A DNA stretch of 64,000 nt from Microcyclospora pomicola (lineage: Eukaryota; Ascomycota; Dothideomycetes; Capnodiales): positions 310,001 through 374,000 of the forward strand of contig NHNY01000006.1 of the NCBI GenBank assembly GCA_002786065.1. Reading direction: 5' to 3'. Below, piece after piece: positions 1 to 11,994 of the stretch (position 1 is the first letter of the stretch; each line of letters opens with the position of its first letter). The translations under genes were made by a program, and so were the position numbers. The notes under the pieces are model-generated. The model did not search any database. It had not been told where the DNA came from and saw nothing but the letters and a program-made list of their open reading frames with translations.

Positions 1-2730
1 AGATCCAGTTCGTGAGGTTCCTGGAGAAGTGAGTACTGGGATGCGACAGTAGAAATCCGCTTAAAACTAAATCCTTTGAATCCAGCTTTACCGAAGATCC
101 TACTCCCTCCCTTCCTGCGTCGAGCGCTATCACTACCAACAGATACTATGTCGAGCAGATACATGGGCTTGCGCAATACGAGATCTCAACAAGTTACATC
201 GACTTCCGACATCTTATGGACTGGGAGAGAGGCGTGCTGGCCAATGCCATTCAGTCGGACTTTTACCGATTCCACCCATACTTGCTACGGGCATTGAACA
301 CGCTGATCTCAAAGTACGAACCGCAATACTATCGAGAGCACAGACAACCAGGATCGACAACTGCTCGGACAGACACCTCACTAGCAGATATGGACGAGGA
401 CGATACGGTCAACAGACAGACAACGAACAAGCAGACGGACAAGATCTTTGCGTTGGCATTTTACAACTTGCCCTACGTGTCGCGGGTGCGACAGCTCAAG
501 ACCGAGCAGATTGGAATGCTGACGTCCATTTCTGGTACGGTGACGAGGACGTCAGAAGTGCGACCTGAGCTCCACCTGGCAACGTTTGTCTGCGAGGGCT
601 GCAATACTGTGATCCCAGATGTAGAGCAGATCTTCAAATACTCAGAGCCGACGCAATGCCCTAATGTCACTTGCGGTAACAGGCAAGGTTGGCGATTGGA
701 TATTCGGCAAAGTACTTTCATCGATTGGCAAAAAGTGCGTATTCAGGAAAACAGCTCGGAAATCCCAACTGGAAGCATGCCACGTACAATGGACGTGATA
801 CTGCGAGGCGAGATCGTCGATCGAGCCAAAGCTGGTGAGAAGTGTGTGTTTACTGGTACGCTCATTGTGGTGCCAGATGTCAGTCAGTTCAAGGTTCCTG
901 GGAGCAGAGTACAAGCAGTACGAGACACCCAAGCTCCACGCGGTGGCGATGCTGGTGGCAGTGGCGTCAGCGGCCTCAGAGCGCTTGGTGTGCGCGATCT
1001 CACCTACCGTCTGGCGTTCTTGGCAAATATGGTGACCCCTGATGCCTCGACTCAAGGACAGAACGCGAAGCAGAATTTGAAAGGTCAAGCAGGTAACATT
1101 CTGACCTCTCTCAACCAAAGACCAGATCCCACCGACTCGACTGGCGAGGAAGCACAGCAGGAATATGTCAACACCCTCACCGAGGCCGAGAGAGATGATC
1201 TTCGTGATATGGTACAGCAATCAGAGAACATCTACATGAAGCTTGTCGACTCACTGGCCCCCATGGTGTATGGACACACTATTGTAAAGAAAGGTCTCCT
1301 ACTGCAACTCATGGGTGGCGTGAGCAAGACCACACCCGAAGGCATGGCACTGCGTGGAGACATCAACATTTGCATCGTCGGCGATCCCAGTACGAGCAAG
1401 TCACAATTTCTCAAGTACATTTGCTCTTTCATCCCGCGTGCCGTTTATACCTCTGGCAAGGCCTCCTCCGCAGCTGGTCTGACTGCGGCAGTCGTGAAGG
1501 ACGAAGAGACCGGCGAATTCACCATCGAGGCCGGCGCGCTCATGCTTGCCGACAACGGCATTTGCGCCATTGATGAGTTCGACAAGATGGACATTGCGGA
1601 CCAGGTCGCCATCCATGAAGCTATGGAACAGCAAACCATCTCTATTGCGAAAGCAGGTATTCAGGCGACGCTCAATGCCCGTACTAGTATCCTTGCTGCC
1701 GCAAATCCTGTTGGCGGTCGCTACAACCGGAAGACAACTCTCAGAGCGAACATCAACATGAGTGCTCCCATCATGTCTCGTTTTGATCTGTTTCACGTTG
1801 TGCTGGATGAGTGCAATGAGCAAGTGGACGAACATCTCGCACGACACATCGTGGGCATTCATCAGCTCAAGGACGAGGCTGTTCAGCCAGAATACAGCAC
1901 CGAACAGCTTCAGCGCTACATCCGCTATGCTCGGTTGACCCAACCCGTGTTCACGCCAGAAGCCAAGGTAGCACTAGTGCAATACTACAAAGAGCTGAGA
2001 TCGGACGATGCGCAAGGTGGCGTGGGTCGAAATTCTTACCGAATCACAGTCCGACAGCTTGAATCACTGATCCGGCTCAGCGAAGCCATTGCAAAGGCGA
2101 CTTGCCAAAGCCAAGTCTCGCCAAAATTTGTCGAGGAAGCCTACAACCTCCTCAAGCAGAGCATCATCAGCGTGGAGAAGGATGATGTAGAATTCGAAGA
2201 CGAGGACGATGCGCAGATGGAAGACACTGCAGATGCAGGAATGGACGACGAGGCGGACGATCTAGCTGCCAATGGCCATGACGATGATGGCGGGCAGGCT
2301 GGCAGAGCTTCACAAACTCCAGCTCCTGCTCGCAACAGGACGAAGATCACGTTTGATGACTACATGAGGATCCACAATATGCTTCTCCAACGAGTGAATG
2401 AAGATCAAAATACTGCCGAGGACGGCGTGGAAGAGGATGACCTCTTGACGTGGTACCTCGAGCAGATTGAGAGTCAGCTGCAGAGTCAAGAAGACTTGGA
2501 CAATCAACGAAGTCTGGCCAGAAAGGTTTTGAAAAAGATGGTGAAGGTATGTACTCTTGCACGAAAATCACGAATGATTGGGTGCTTTAATGCTGACTTA
2601 TGATTCCTAGACAAACGTTCTGCTGCGAATACGTGGCGAGGGACTTGCAGACGAACAGGGTGAAGGTCTGGAGCAAGACGACAGGATTGTTTATGTTGTG
2701 CATCCAAATTGTGCGACTGATGAGCTTTGA
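1..2730 (+). CDS. MCM6: DNA replication licensing factor MCM6 (5' partial)
   Basis: Subunit of the MCM2-7 replicative helicase, which unwinds origins and forks in the nucleus. Exons are 1-28 (continuing upstream), 86-2546 and 2611-2730. Intron 29-85 starts GTGAGT and joins FLE to NFTEDP in frame; intron 2547-2610 starts GTATGT and ends CCTAG. Visible features are an N-terminal OB/zinc region with CEGC and a later C-x4-C pair (about 586-675), Walker A GDPSTSKSQ (about 1380), Walker B CAIDEFDKM (about 1564), the arginine-finger SRFD motif (about 1773), an acidic linker (about 2190-2290) and a winged-helix-like C-terminus ending at TGA 2728-2730. MCM6 rather than another MCM is my reading of the N-terminal DWERG block and the C-terminal extension. 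The start codon lies outside the window. Confidence 0.96.
29..85 (+). other. MCM6 intron
   Basis: 57-nt GT-AG intron with GTGAGT donor, an ACTAAA-like branch site near 66-72 and a TCCAG acceptor. Removing it restores the conserved FLENFTED reading. Confidence 0.85.
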
Positions 2731-3098
2731 GAGAGGATTCATTCATATATGTTTGCATGGCGTTTGAGATGGGCTGCTTGAAGCATGAAGCTTGATGATC
2801 AGATAGATGTTTGAATGCATACGATACTCGCCAAAGATTAAAGACTGTCGACAAACGTGAAGTGAAACGCGTCTCTTGAGGAAGTAATTACGTCACGTGA
2901 ACACGCGACTGCACTTGGCCTGGTTCGTCGTCTCCAGGGCGATATGAGAGTCCGGATTACGTCAAGCAGACCGCACGTACCACGTCGAGGTGTGTTTGTC
3001 TCTGCATTGAGCGCAAGACTTTGACTTCGTATAATAATTAAAAACACATCGCATTGAACGACATCATACACCGCATAGCACAGTCCAGTAACCACAAC
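2731..3098. promoter_or_regulatory. MCM6-POLD4 intergenic region
   Basis: 368 bp holding the MCM6 3' end and the POLD4 promoter and leader. A TAATAATTAAAAAC stretch near 3032-3045 is the most AT-rich point and lies about 55 bp upstream of the POLD4 ATG. No other coding signal is seen. Confidence 0.5.
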
Positions 3099-3862
3099 AT
3101 GCCTACCAAGCGTCGTAGCGCCGGCGCACGCAACGCATTAGCATCACAACAAGCGACCCTCTCGTTCCATGGCAAACAAAGCAAAATCACCAAACCCTCA
3201 ACCACACACCATGACAAGGATGACAAGAAAGACCCTGCGCTCATTGAGGAGATTGTCAGCGTAAAGGTGGAAGTAGAAGACAATCCCGAAGTCAAGGAGC
3301 CAACCACAGCGGAGAGAGCAATCGAACAGCAAGCACAGCAAGAAGCTGCGCCGGACCCACTGGACACAAGCGATGAAGTCACGGCGACTGATGTGCTCGG
3401 CGGGCGCGCTCCAACCAGCGATGTTGGTGCGGTGGGAGGCCAAGGTGCTGGCTGGGTTGGCGATGAAGAGCAACAGGCACGGAAAACGACCGATGCGCAG
3501 ATCAAGAAGTACTGGCGACGGAAAGAGGACGAAAGACTGGCGCCGCGAGTCCACCAGCAAGAATTGACGACGTACGAGAAGGTGTTGCGGGAATGGGACA
3601 TGAGCGGCCAATACGGGGTACGTAATCTATCTTTCCACTTCTCGAGTAGGAGAGTGCCATGCAATGCGCCAAGAGCTGACGATATCCACAGCCGTGTATA
3701 GGGATCGCACGACTGAAGCGCTGGAAACGCGCGAACCTCCTTGGACTCAACCCGCCTATCGAGGTGCTTGCCATCTTGCTCAAGGAAATGGATGCTGGCG
3801 AGACCAAGTCACAACGAGCCCATGTGGACGAATTATTGAGCTCACGCTTCATCGAGACCTAG
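3099..3862 (+). CDS. POLD4: DNA polymerase delta small subunit (POLD4/Cdm1 family)
   Basis: Fourth subunit of the lagging-strand polymerase delta, which stabilises the complex and links it to PCNA. Exons 3099-3617 and 3692-3862 give 229 aa. The intron has a GTACGT donor and a CCACAG acceptor, and the join reads QYG-PCIG. The conserved C-terminal block is clear: IKKYW, the PRVHQ-EL-EKVLREWDMSGQYGPC stretch and LKRWKRANLLGLNPPIEVL. The N-terminus has QATLSF, a PIP-box-like sequence near residues 18-24, in the position expected for PCNA binding. The middle (about residues 35-135) is acidic, low-complexity linker. ATG 3099 is chosen because the open frame upstream of it has only weak context and the basic MPTKRRS start is family-like. 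Confidence 0.93.
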
Positions 3863-5865
3863 AATCAGCGAGATCTGTACCTGTTATGCCTTTGAATGTG
3901 TCTAGGGTAGCTTTGGGGCGGCGACGATTTGCTTATCTTCACTCTGGCTGACGATGCATTGCTGCAATGTCACCATATCCACTGTATGACATGAATGACA
4001 TAGGCTCGTAAGCTTATACCGTATGAACATTATGTTGAGGCTGAGCACCTCGGGCTGCCCGACCGGCATACTTGGCATGCGTGACGTAGATTCGTTCGGG
4101 CCATCAGCAATGCATGTGATAATGCCGCGCTCCTTGCCTCTTACCGTGCGAGTCGAAGTTTCGGACGCCTGCTCAATGCAAGACAGCGGGCCAGGAACCG
4201 GCCGACCACGCACATAGGTACATACACTACATGTATGTATATGGCTTGACATGTAGACGGTACATGTACATCATTCGCTTGATACCGAATGTATAGGAAC
4301 AATGCATATGGCGATGTGACGGTCTGCGCCGCGGCGGTCCTGTAGATCATCCGCGGACGTCACCCGCGACCCTATTCACATTATTCTAGCTTCTGTAGTG
4401 GAGCTACTCTCCCACCTAAAACGCAATCACTTCCATTGCCATGGTCTAGAGCGAAGCGTTGTTTCTGGGCTCGAAGTATGTTAGGTACACTAGGACTGTA
4501 CAAGGTGGCGTCCTGGCGAGGTGCACAACCCTGAATAGTGAGGCAATCTACGGTGCATTATGCTGGCTATTTCGCCCCTCACACTCTCCAAGACTCCAAG
4601 GATTCCAAGCCCCCGGGAAAACTGCAATAACTAGCGAACGGCAGACGCCAAAAGGACATTTCCCAAGGAGCGAGTTTGTCCCTCCGATCTTGGACATTCT
4701 TCTTGGCCGTCTTGAGTTCGACGCTGTCGCTCCAGCCAAGCGTCCCTCGATTGGTTGAGACTTGGCAGAACACGCTGCGATCTTGTACGAGCTGCTCGAT
4801 GGCACTGCTCTCCGGCCACTTGGCACATGCACACTGGATTGCCGGTGCTACTCCTGGGAGGATCGTAACCTTATTTTGTGTGCCTTGCTGAGCATGCGAT
4901 CACTGTGCTCACCGACTGCTGATATGCTTCGCTCACCTCCTGCGTGGGCAGACGTCACTTCCTGCTTGGCAGCGATTTCAACCACTTTCTAGGACCCGTT
5001 TCTCACTCGCCATTCGCCTTTGGGATATCGCAAGTGCGAGAAGCCTCAGCCCTTATGGACGACTGGAATGTGCTACCGTTAAGCAACCTAGCTGTACTTA
5101 CTGGTCCATCGTCCGGATGGGTAGTCTTGGTCCAAGTTAGCACCGCCAACAGGAATGAAGAATAATGCATGTGACACTAGATTACCAACCCATTGTGGCC
5201 GCATCATCCCATCTGTCTCTTTCCCTTTGTGAAGATATCTGGAATCCTCAGATTGTGGCAACCTGGCGCCAATGTCTTGGAAAAGTATCTCATATGGGTC
5301 TGGCAGGACGAGAAGAACCATCGCCATCGCCAAGCAGGACTCTGATCTTCTACTCGCCATTCTACCACGAGCGGGCGAACTCAAACGATTAAGCCTCACC
5401 CAGGACTTGAGGACCCTGCGTATGGAAGGACCGGCTCCGAGCCGCTGGACATCTGGGCAACGAACATTGTTTGTACCAAGGATGATATGAACTGTCTTGT
5501 TGCGCCGAGTCAAAGGCCAAGGACCACTATCAGGGCAGTGATCCATGATGCTTGACTGCTGCTGGTTCAGACAGACCCACATTCAAAGCATGGTAGGTTC
5601 CGGAGCTGGAATGGTGTGTGTGTGAGGCAAGGCTCCGCGAATGCAATGTAACATCAAGGTCGTTGACCACACACTTGGCTATGTCGATCATGTAGTGGAT
5701 CCCATCCAACGGCGGTCGATCAGTCTTGCGCACTCGTCAGCTCCGGGAGCCGAATCTCTTGGTGCAGAAGTAAACGTTGAGGCCTTTCATATTGCTATGC
5801 GCGAGTACATATAGGAGTATCGTCCTTCCATACTGATCTTACACTCCGTAGCATCCACAACAACC
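3863..5865. other. 2.0-kb intergenic region, POLD4 to MFS transporter
   Basis: No convincing gene. It contains an ACATGTA-rich imperfect palindromic patch at about 4218-4272 and a minus-strand open frame at about 4860-4579 that I could not assign. The right end carries the MFS promoter. Confidence 0.5.
5806..5816 (+). promoter_or_regulatory. TATA-like element of the MFS gene
   Basis: ACATATAGG lies about 50-60 bp before the MFS ATG, followed by a pyrimidine-rich leader ending CAACAACC before the ATG. Position and context fit a core promoter; this is inferred from sequence only. Confidence 0.4.
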
Positions 5866-7805
5866 ATGGCCTCGACTAGATCGAACTCGACTTACAGTGT
5901 GTTTGAGTCCAAAGAGGGATCCGTCTTGGCGAAGACACCGTTCGGCGGATCTGTCGATTCTTTGGCAACGGTCTCTGATCGGAAGGGCGATGACGAAGTA
6001 GGATCACTAGGTGATGACATTGGCGAGTCCAAAAGATCGTCCAACGCTCCTCACCATTCACAGTGTAAGACCGTGACACAGGAGAAGGACAATGGCAAAG
6101 TTGCTAAGCCATCGTCTACCGATGATGAGCTCTACCATGTCTTCACTCCTCGCATGAAAGGCTTCATGGTATTCATGGTCTCGCTCGTCGCGGCACTCTC
6201 TGGTCTCTCCTCCAATATCTTCTTCCCGGCACAACTTGCCATTGCAGAGGTCCGTACATGTGTTGCCACATCCACCTGACAGTTACAATAAGGTCGCTGA
6301 CATGTCGTAGGACCTACACATCACGCCACAACTCGTGAACCTATCCATCACAACGTATATCATCGCTCAGGGACTTGGTCCGTCCTTTTGGGCTGTCCTC
6401 GCCGATCGGTCCGGTCGAAGAATGACCTTGATATACACTTTGTTGTTGTATGTCGGTGCGAACATTGCGCTGGCCTTGACTACCAATGGCGCTATGCTGC
6501 TCGCATTCCGTGCTTTACAAGCGTTGGGATCTTCGAGCACGATCGCTCTCGGTGCTGGTGTGATTGTCGACATTGCACCCTCAAGCCAGCGAGGCGGCTA
6601 TATCGGATGGTTCTCTGGACGTAAGTTGTTGCCTATCATTCACAACAAATTTGACCTAATCTAACAACTGGTCACAGTCCGTCAACTTAGCATGGCCCTA
6701 GGCCCTGTGATTGGTGGTCTCCTGGCAGGTAGTGCAGGTTGGCGCTCGATCTTCTGGTTTCTCGTTGCTTTTTCAGGGTTCTCGGTTGTGCTCATCCTCC
6801 TCTTCTTGCCGGAAACTTTACGTCGCATCGCAGGAGATGGAAGCACGCCTCTTCACAGCTGGACACAGCGCCCGCTGCTATGGTCGCTTATGCAAAAGGA
6901 CGTCAGAAGTATCGACGAGGAGGCCGTGAACTCCGCTCCACATCCCGAGATCAAAGACCCGGCGAAGTTCACATGGCTTTCTATCTTGGAACCACTGATG
7001 CTTCTGAAAGAACTCGATGTCGCTTGTGCGCTAGCATTTGGAGCTTGTGTCTACACGGGTTGGAGCATGATGGTGGCTACTACGACCTTTACCCTCCAAG
7101 CAGCTTATGGCTTCACCACTATTGAGTATATTGGCAAATGTCAGCGCTGCATTTGAATTTCACTAACGGCCTTGTAGAGTCGGACTATGCTTTCTAGCTA
7201 ATGGTGTTGGATGCGTGGCAGGGTCTATCCTGACAGGCCGCTCACTGAACAATGATTTCGCAACTGAAGTCAAATTGTGGCAACACGCGAGACACCAGTC
7301 CCCCGAGCAGGCTTTTCCCACCAAGAAGATACCAATATCGTTTCCTCTCGAGCAGGCTCGGCTCGGGAAAGGTCGCGTCTATAGTATCGTCGCGATCTGC
7401 TCACTGCTTCTGTATGGCTGGTCTCTTACCGCTCACCAACACCAGCCGGAGGACGGATACTACAAGCTTTCGAACGCGCACTGGCTCGTGCCTCTCCTCG
7501 CACAGTTCGTGGTCGGCTGGAGCACCACATCCGTGCTCACTAGCAACAACGCGTTCCTGGTAGATCTTTTCCCGGGCAAAGGCGCCAGCGTCACTGCGAT
7601 CATGAACCTTACACGATGTCTCACGGCGGCCGGCGGTATCGCAGGCGTCCAACTGTTCCTGGAGAAGTACGGACCAGGCTGGACCAGTGTCCTTCTTGCG
7701 GGGATCTGCTTGCTAGGGTTGGTGCCGTATTGCTTGCATTTCCGACATGGCAATCGGTGGCGTGAAGCACGAGAGGAGCGTCGTGCGAGGGAATCCGAGA
7801 AGTGA
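5866..7805 (+). CDS. MFS transporter, DHA1 drug/polyamine:H+ antiporter type (Qdr-like)
   Basis: Plasma-membrane exporter predicted to move drugs, polyamines or organic acids by proton antiport; substrate unknown. Four exons (5866-6249, 6311-6620, 6678-7125, 7178-7805) sum to 1770 nt, 589 aa. Three introns of 52-61 nt were placed by frame and motif: donors GTCCGT, GTAAGT and GTATAT, the last with a CACTAAC branch site. The last join reads YGFTTIEVGLCFLANG, the usual start of TM7 in this family. A polar 90-residue N-terminus precedes TM1 (FMVFMVSLVAALSGL). The loop 2-3 signature DRSGRRM and the TM5 block MALGPVIGG are visible. The central loop is long and charged. DHA1 over DHA2 is judged from about 12 hydrophobic segments. 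Confidence 0.88.
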
Positions 7806-8131
7806 TGAGACACGATACATGGCTCCTTTCGCATATAGACAATAGATATAGACATTGTAGATCACGAATCATGATACATAGAATCAACGAATGGAGTAGT
7901 TATATGGAGGTACTTGTACTGTTGTCTTGTCCTTATCCGGAGCTTGCATTTCCTTGCATGCACTTTAATTTTAGGTAGGTGAACCACGGCATCCTTCCCG
8001 CTGCATTCTACAACTTTGCCTCGACTTCTAGAATCCTTCTACGGCAACAGAGAACACCGCAATCTTGGACGTATGGCTCGAGGAAGAATCAAAACAAGAA
8101 GATCAAGATAACATCACGATACACGCCCAAC
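7806..8131. other. Intergenic region MFS-DcpS
   Basis: 326 bp comprising the MFS 3' end and the DcpS leader. AT-rich stretches at about 7845-7870 fit a fungal polyadenylation region. No other gene seen. Confidence 0.45.
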
Positions 8132-9100
8132 ATGTCGGCCAACGCTCTCCTTGCCGACTTCAAGTTCACTTCCATCCTCCGCGCGGACTCGGGAGGCAAA
8201 CGCATGATCCTACAGGGCACCATCTCCAATGCTCCCGCGCTTCTCCTCGCCGAACGTGGCGCATTCACTCAGGATCCCCAGTACTGGCACGATTTCCCCC
8301 AGCTTCTCTCCAACCTCCACAATCTTGGCGACAATGACGTCTACAAGTGGTTCCTCGCCAACAGCCTCCCCTACCGCGTCGAAGGGACACCCACCCCCGC
8401 CGACCTCAAGATCAACCTGATCTACCCGTGCACCGACAAGCACATCAAGAAGTACTCCTTCCAGCAGTCGCGCGTCGTGCGCGAGACGCCCGCCATCTAC
8501 GCCCGCTTCGTGCGCCCGTACATGGCGCGCTGCCGCGACCAAGGCCGGCTGAACTGGGTCTTCAACATCCTGTCCGGCGCCGCGGAGCAGGAGAACGTGC
8601 TCTTCCGCTCCGCCGCGCCCGACCCGGCCGACGACTTCCTGCTGCTGCCCGACCTCAACTGGGACCGCGCGACGCTGGGCGCCATGCACCTGCTAGCGCT
8701 CGTGCAGCGGCGCGATCTCTGGAGCGTGCGCGACCTGCGGGCCCGCGACGCCGCCTGGCTGCGCCACCTCCGCGACACGCTGACTCGCGCCGTCGTCGAG
8801 CAGCTCTATCCCGGCCGCGTCGAGGCGGATCTGCTCAAGTTCTACATCCATTACCAGCCGACGTACTATCACTTTCACGTGCACATCGTGCATGTGGACT
8901 GTGAGGCGACAGCGACGCAGGCGGTCGGGAAGGCGCTGGGGCTCGATCATGTCATCAGTCAGCTGGAGACGATGGGCGGTGGGGAGGAGGCGGGCATGGC
9001 TGATGTCGAGCTCAGCTACACGGTGGGCGAGGCGAGTGAGTTGTGGACGGAGGTGTTTGCGCCGCTAAAGGCTGGAAGAGAGCCGGTCGTTGGCGGCTGA
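8132..9100 (+). CDS. DCS1: Scavenger mRNA-decapping enzyme DcpS/Dcs1 (HIT family)
   Basis: Hydrolyses the m7GpppN cap dinucleotide left by 3'-5' mRNA decay. Single exon, 322 aa, close to the usual 330-350. The catalytic HIT triad HFHVHIVH is at about residues 248-255; upstream are the N-terminal swapped-dimer domain and the cap-binding middle (LLLPDLNWD, with a following LGAMHLLALVQRRDLWSVRDL helix). ATG 8132 is the first ATG in frame; upstream in-frame sequence has only GTG and reads like a leader. The middle (about 8440-8830) is very GC-rich with strong G/C third-position bias, unlike the flanks, but the frame is intact. Confidence 0.95.
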   Translation: MSANALLADFKFTSILRADSGGKRMILQGTISNAPALLLAERGAFTQDPQYWHDFPQLLSNLHNLGDNDVYKWFLANSLPYRVEGTPTPADLKINLIYPCTDKHIKKYSFQQSRVVRETPAIYARFVRPYMARCRDQGRLNWVFNILSGAAEQENVLFRSAAPDPADDFLLLPDLNWDRATLGAMHLLALVQRRDLWSVRDLRARDAAWLRHLRDTLTRAVVEQLYPGRVEADLLKFYIHYQPTYYHFHVHIVHVDCEATATQAVGKALGLDHVISQLETMGGGEEAGMADVELSYTVGEASELWTEVFAPLKAGREPVVGG

Positions 9101-9552
9101 AGGGGTGGGTTGGATGGAGGGTAGTGTTGAGGTCCTATCAGAACCTGAGAAGTAAATCACTACTTTCTCATGACCAGGAATCCTGGTGCCATGCGATTCG
9201 CGCAAGAAAGACAAGATCCGGTCTTTCTGTGCATCGCTGGCAAAGCGAGATGGCAAGGTTGTCCAACCAAGACAACATCCCCTCTACCGCGTTTCGCGGC
9301 CTCGGATGGGAGAAGCTCCCGCGAGGACGACATTCATTCAGCCGGGAGGTGAGAGAGTGAAGATGCGAAGGCGGTAAAGCGAGGGAAGTTTCAACACAGC
9401 AAGGAATCGGTGTCCCGGTGTCGAGTCCGCACGGTTACGAGCTGATCGGATTGGCTTAGTTCCAAGAAACAGTGGCACATGGGAGATACAACTGCGATCG
9501 AAGGAGGATAAGTAGATAGACTAGCATCTTCAACAGAGATTTCCCAGCTATG
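9101..9552. other. Convergent gap DcpS-DBP4
   Basis: 452 bp between two converging 3' ends. Short overlapping frames are present on both strands but none resembles a protein. I see nothing else in it. Confidence 0.5.
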
Positions 9553-11994
9553 CTACTCCAACAGCCGCGCCGCCGCCGCCTCCAGATCGTCAAATGTCTC
9601 AATTTCACGATCCCCAGCGCTAGCCTTGGCACTCCGCTGCTGCGCCTTGTCGTTTTCGAACCACTTCTTCGGTCGCTTCGCTTGCCGCTCTTCAAACTCG
9701 CTGTCGCTGGCATCGTCACTCCCGTCCTCATCATCCGACAACGCCTGCGCGTCCGCCAAGAAATTCGCAAACCCATCTTCCGCTCCAGCCACTCCAGCAC
9801 CGCCGTCCTCTCCGTCCTCGTCCTCGTCTGCTTCTGCCCGTTCTCTCTCCTTGCGCTTCTCACGCTTCGCCCGACGTTTCTCCTTGACCACTGCTTTATC
9901 CTCCACGTCCGCCTCGCGCACGCGTTCGGCCTCCTCCTCGACGAAGCGGCGACGCTGCTCCTCGGCCTCGCCGCGCGCGCGGAAGTCCTGCTCGTCCTCG
10001 AGCTCGTAGATCTCGTGCGCGTTGCCGTCCTCGTCGAAGACGAGTTTTGAGCCCTTTTCTTTAAATCGCAGTAGCTTCTTCTTTGATTTGAGCAGCTTTT
10101 CACGTCGTTTAGAGTCGATGAGGAGCCCGTCTTTGGCGCCGGCGAGGTGGACGGTTTTTGCGCCTGATTGAGGGGCGGTGCTGTCTGGATCGGAGTCTGA
10201 TGCAGAGTCCGAGTCCAGTGACTCGTCGACGGCAATGCGGCGCTTGACGTCGAAAAGATCATCGTCCGCTTCTTGCTCGCCATCGAGATGGTTTAGGTCC
10301 ATGCCGTCTTCCGCATCGTCTTTGATCATCTTCTTGTAATGGTCTGCAAGGATGTCCTGGTTTTGACGTTCAAACATCCGATCATACTTTGTACGAACTC
10401 CGTTCTTCTTCTGGCCCTTCGTTTCATCGTCCACACTGTCTGCATCGCTGACCTCGTCATCCGAAACGGACATGACTTGTCGCGACGCGTTCTTCTTTCT
10501 TTTCTGCTCATCAGCATCTACCTGTAGGAATTTGATACGCGGTGCACCTGGCAATCCTAAGCTGGCCGCGTATTCTTCGAGTGGGTATTTATCAAGCTTG
10601 AAGATATCCTTGTCTTTTTGTATGTGCAGACTGCGGATGTAGCTCGAAAACGCCTTTTGTCCTAGATATTTCAATGACGGATCTTGAAAGCACATGCTCT
10701 GCAACTGGTTCTTGATGCTCGACTGTTTCTTGGCCCGGACGTTGATACGCTCAATTGGCACTTTCTTTTGTTCTAGTCGTTTGAGCATGCCCTCCTCCTC
10801 GCTTGGATCCAGAAGAAGCACTGCACGACCATCACGTTCATATCTGGCGGTGCGACCGACTCGGTGAATGTATGTATCCGCGTCTTCCGGGCAGTCGACC
10901 TGTATCACCCAGTCCACGGCCGGGAAGTCCAAACCCCGAGCTACGACATCCGTCGCGAACAGACAACTATTCTTGGCTCGGGAGAACTTGTCGGTGATCT
11001 CGAGCCGCGCGGTCTGCTTTTGACGACCGTGTAGATGGAGTAAAGGTATGCCAGGCTGCATATGACGAAAAGACTGGTACACAAACCGTACTTGCTTCGC
11101 TGAGGAGAAGAAGACGAGAATCTTCGACTTTTTGCTGGCTTGGAGGAACGACCATAGAGTGTCCAGCTTGTCCGGCAACGGGGTCAATACGTAATTCTGC
11201 TGTAACGTCGCGGGTGTCGCAGAGGAAGACGCTTCGTGCACGGATATGTACTCGGGATCACGTAGAGACAATCGCGCCAAGTCCGAGACTCGTTTCGTTT
11301 GTGTTGCGCTGAAGAGCATCGTCTGGCGATCGGCTGGCAGATACTCCACAATAGCGTCTACATCCTTCTTGAAGCCCATATCCAAGATCCTGTCCGCCTC
11401 ATCCAGCACGAGCATCTGCAGGTTGTCCACATTGAACGCGGCAGTCTGCGACAAATGCTGCAAGATCCTGCCGGGCGTACCTACGACGATATTCATGCGA
11501 ACCAAAGCTGCTCTTTCATCGGCCAGACTCTTGCCGCCGATCAACAGTCCTGCCGCAAAGAGGTGTCCCTTTCGTCCCACGGTCCTCAACACCTCAAAGA
11601 TCTGAATCGCGAGTTCTCGGGTCGGGGAGATGATCAAGGCACCCAGGCCGGCGTCTGCGCCAACACATTGCGCACGGTACAGGTTTTCGAGCACCGGAAT
11701 CAGGAATGCTAGAGTCTTGCCACTGCCCGTCCTCGCAGCACCGAGAATATCCGAACCCTTTAGTGCGAGAGGGATCGCTTTGGCTTGTATGTCGGTCAAG
11801 GTTGAGAAATGCGCTGCTTTGAGTCCTGCCTGAGTCGCAGGCGACAGAGGTAGCTCGGAGAAATTCGTATACGGTTTGATCTCGAGCTGCTCGACAGCTT
11901 TGACCAGGTCTTCGGCGTCGACATCGTTGCGTTTTCGCTTTTGTGGACGAGCAGGCTTCTTGGCCTGCTTTGCACGAGCTACAGCTGGTGCCAT
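9553..11994 (-). CDS. DBP4: ATP-dependent RNA helicase DBP4 (Hca4)
   Basis: Nucleolar DEAD-box helicase needed for U14 snoRNA release and early 18S rRNA processing. Intronless, 813 aa, matching the family size. In order: basic N-terminus, Q motif around [12 protein letters not shown], Walker A ARTGSGKT (residues 87-94), PTRELA, TPGR, DEAD (198-201), SAT (229-231), then helicase C with [19 protein letters not shown] and HRVGRTAR. After the core comes a DBP4-type region ([19 protein letters not shown]) and a long acidic/basic coiled tail ending [11 protein letters not shown] 11994 is preferred: the open frame continues upstream only through a non-family leader. It is divergent from the J-protein gene. 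Confidence 0.95.
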   Translation of the reverse strand: MAPAVARAKQAKKPARPQKRKRNDVDAEDLVKAVEQLEIKPYTNFSELPLSPATQAGLKAAHFSTLTDIQAKAIPLALKGSDILGAARTGSGKTLAFLIPVLENLYRAQCVGADAGLGALIISPTRELAIQIFEVLRTVGRKGHLFAAGLLIGGKSLADERAALVRMNIVVGTPGRILQHLSQTAAFNVDNLQMLVLDEADRILDMGFKKDVDAIVEYLPADRQTMLFSATQTKRVSDLARLSLRDPEYISVHEASSSATPATLQQNYVLTPLPDKLDTLWSFLQASKKSKILVFFSSAKQVRFVYQSFRHMQPGIPLLHLHGRQKQTARLEITDKFSRAKNSCLFATDVVARGLDFPAVDWVIQVDCPEDADTYIHRVGRTARYERDGRAVLLLDPSEEEGMLKRLEQKKVPIERINVRAKKQSSIKNQLQSMCFQDPSLKYLGQKAFSSYIRSLHIQKDKDIFKLDKYPLEEYAASLGLPGAPRIKFLQVDADEQKRKKNASRQVMSVSDDEVSDADSVDDETKGQKKNGVRTKYDRMFERQNQDILADHYKKMIKDDAEDGMDLNHLDGEQEADDDLFDVKRRIAVDESLDSDSASDSDPDSTAPQSGAKTVHLAGAKDGLLIDSKRREKLLKSKKKLLRFKEKGSKLVFDEDGNAHEIYELEDEQDFRARGEAEEQRRRFVEEEAERVREADVEDKAVVKEKRRAKREKRKERERAEADEDEDGEDGGAGVAGAEDGFANFLADAQALSDDEDGSDDASDSEFEERQAKRPKKWFENDKAQQRSAKASAGDREIETFDDLEAAAARLLE

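Noticed and set aside
7126-7177. Non-canonical GC-AG or later GT donor for intron 3 of the MFS gene
   Set aside because: Donors at GCAAAT or GTCAGC can also keep frame, but the GTATAT donor at 7126 restores the family pattern (YGFTTIEVGLCF) and makes the total length a multiple of three.
8347-8904. Pro/Arg-rich 185-codon frame inside DcpS
   Set aside because: It is a shadow of the GC-rich DcpS coding strand.
9550-10050. Leu-rich plus-strand frame opposite DBP4
   Set aside because: Antisense shadow of the acidic/basic DBP4 tail.
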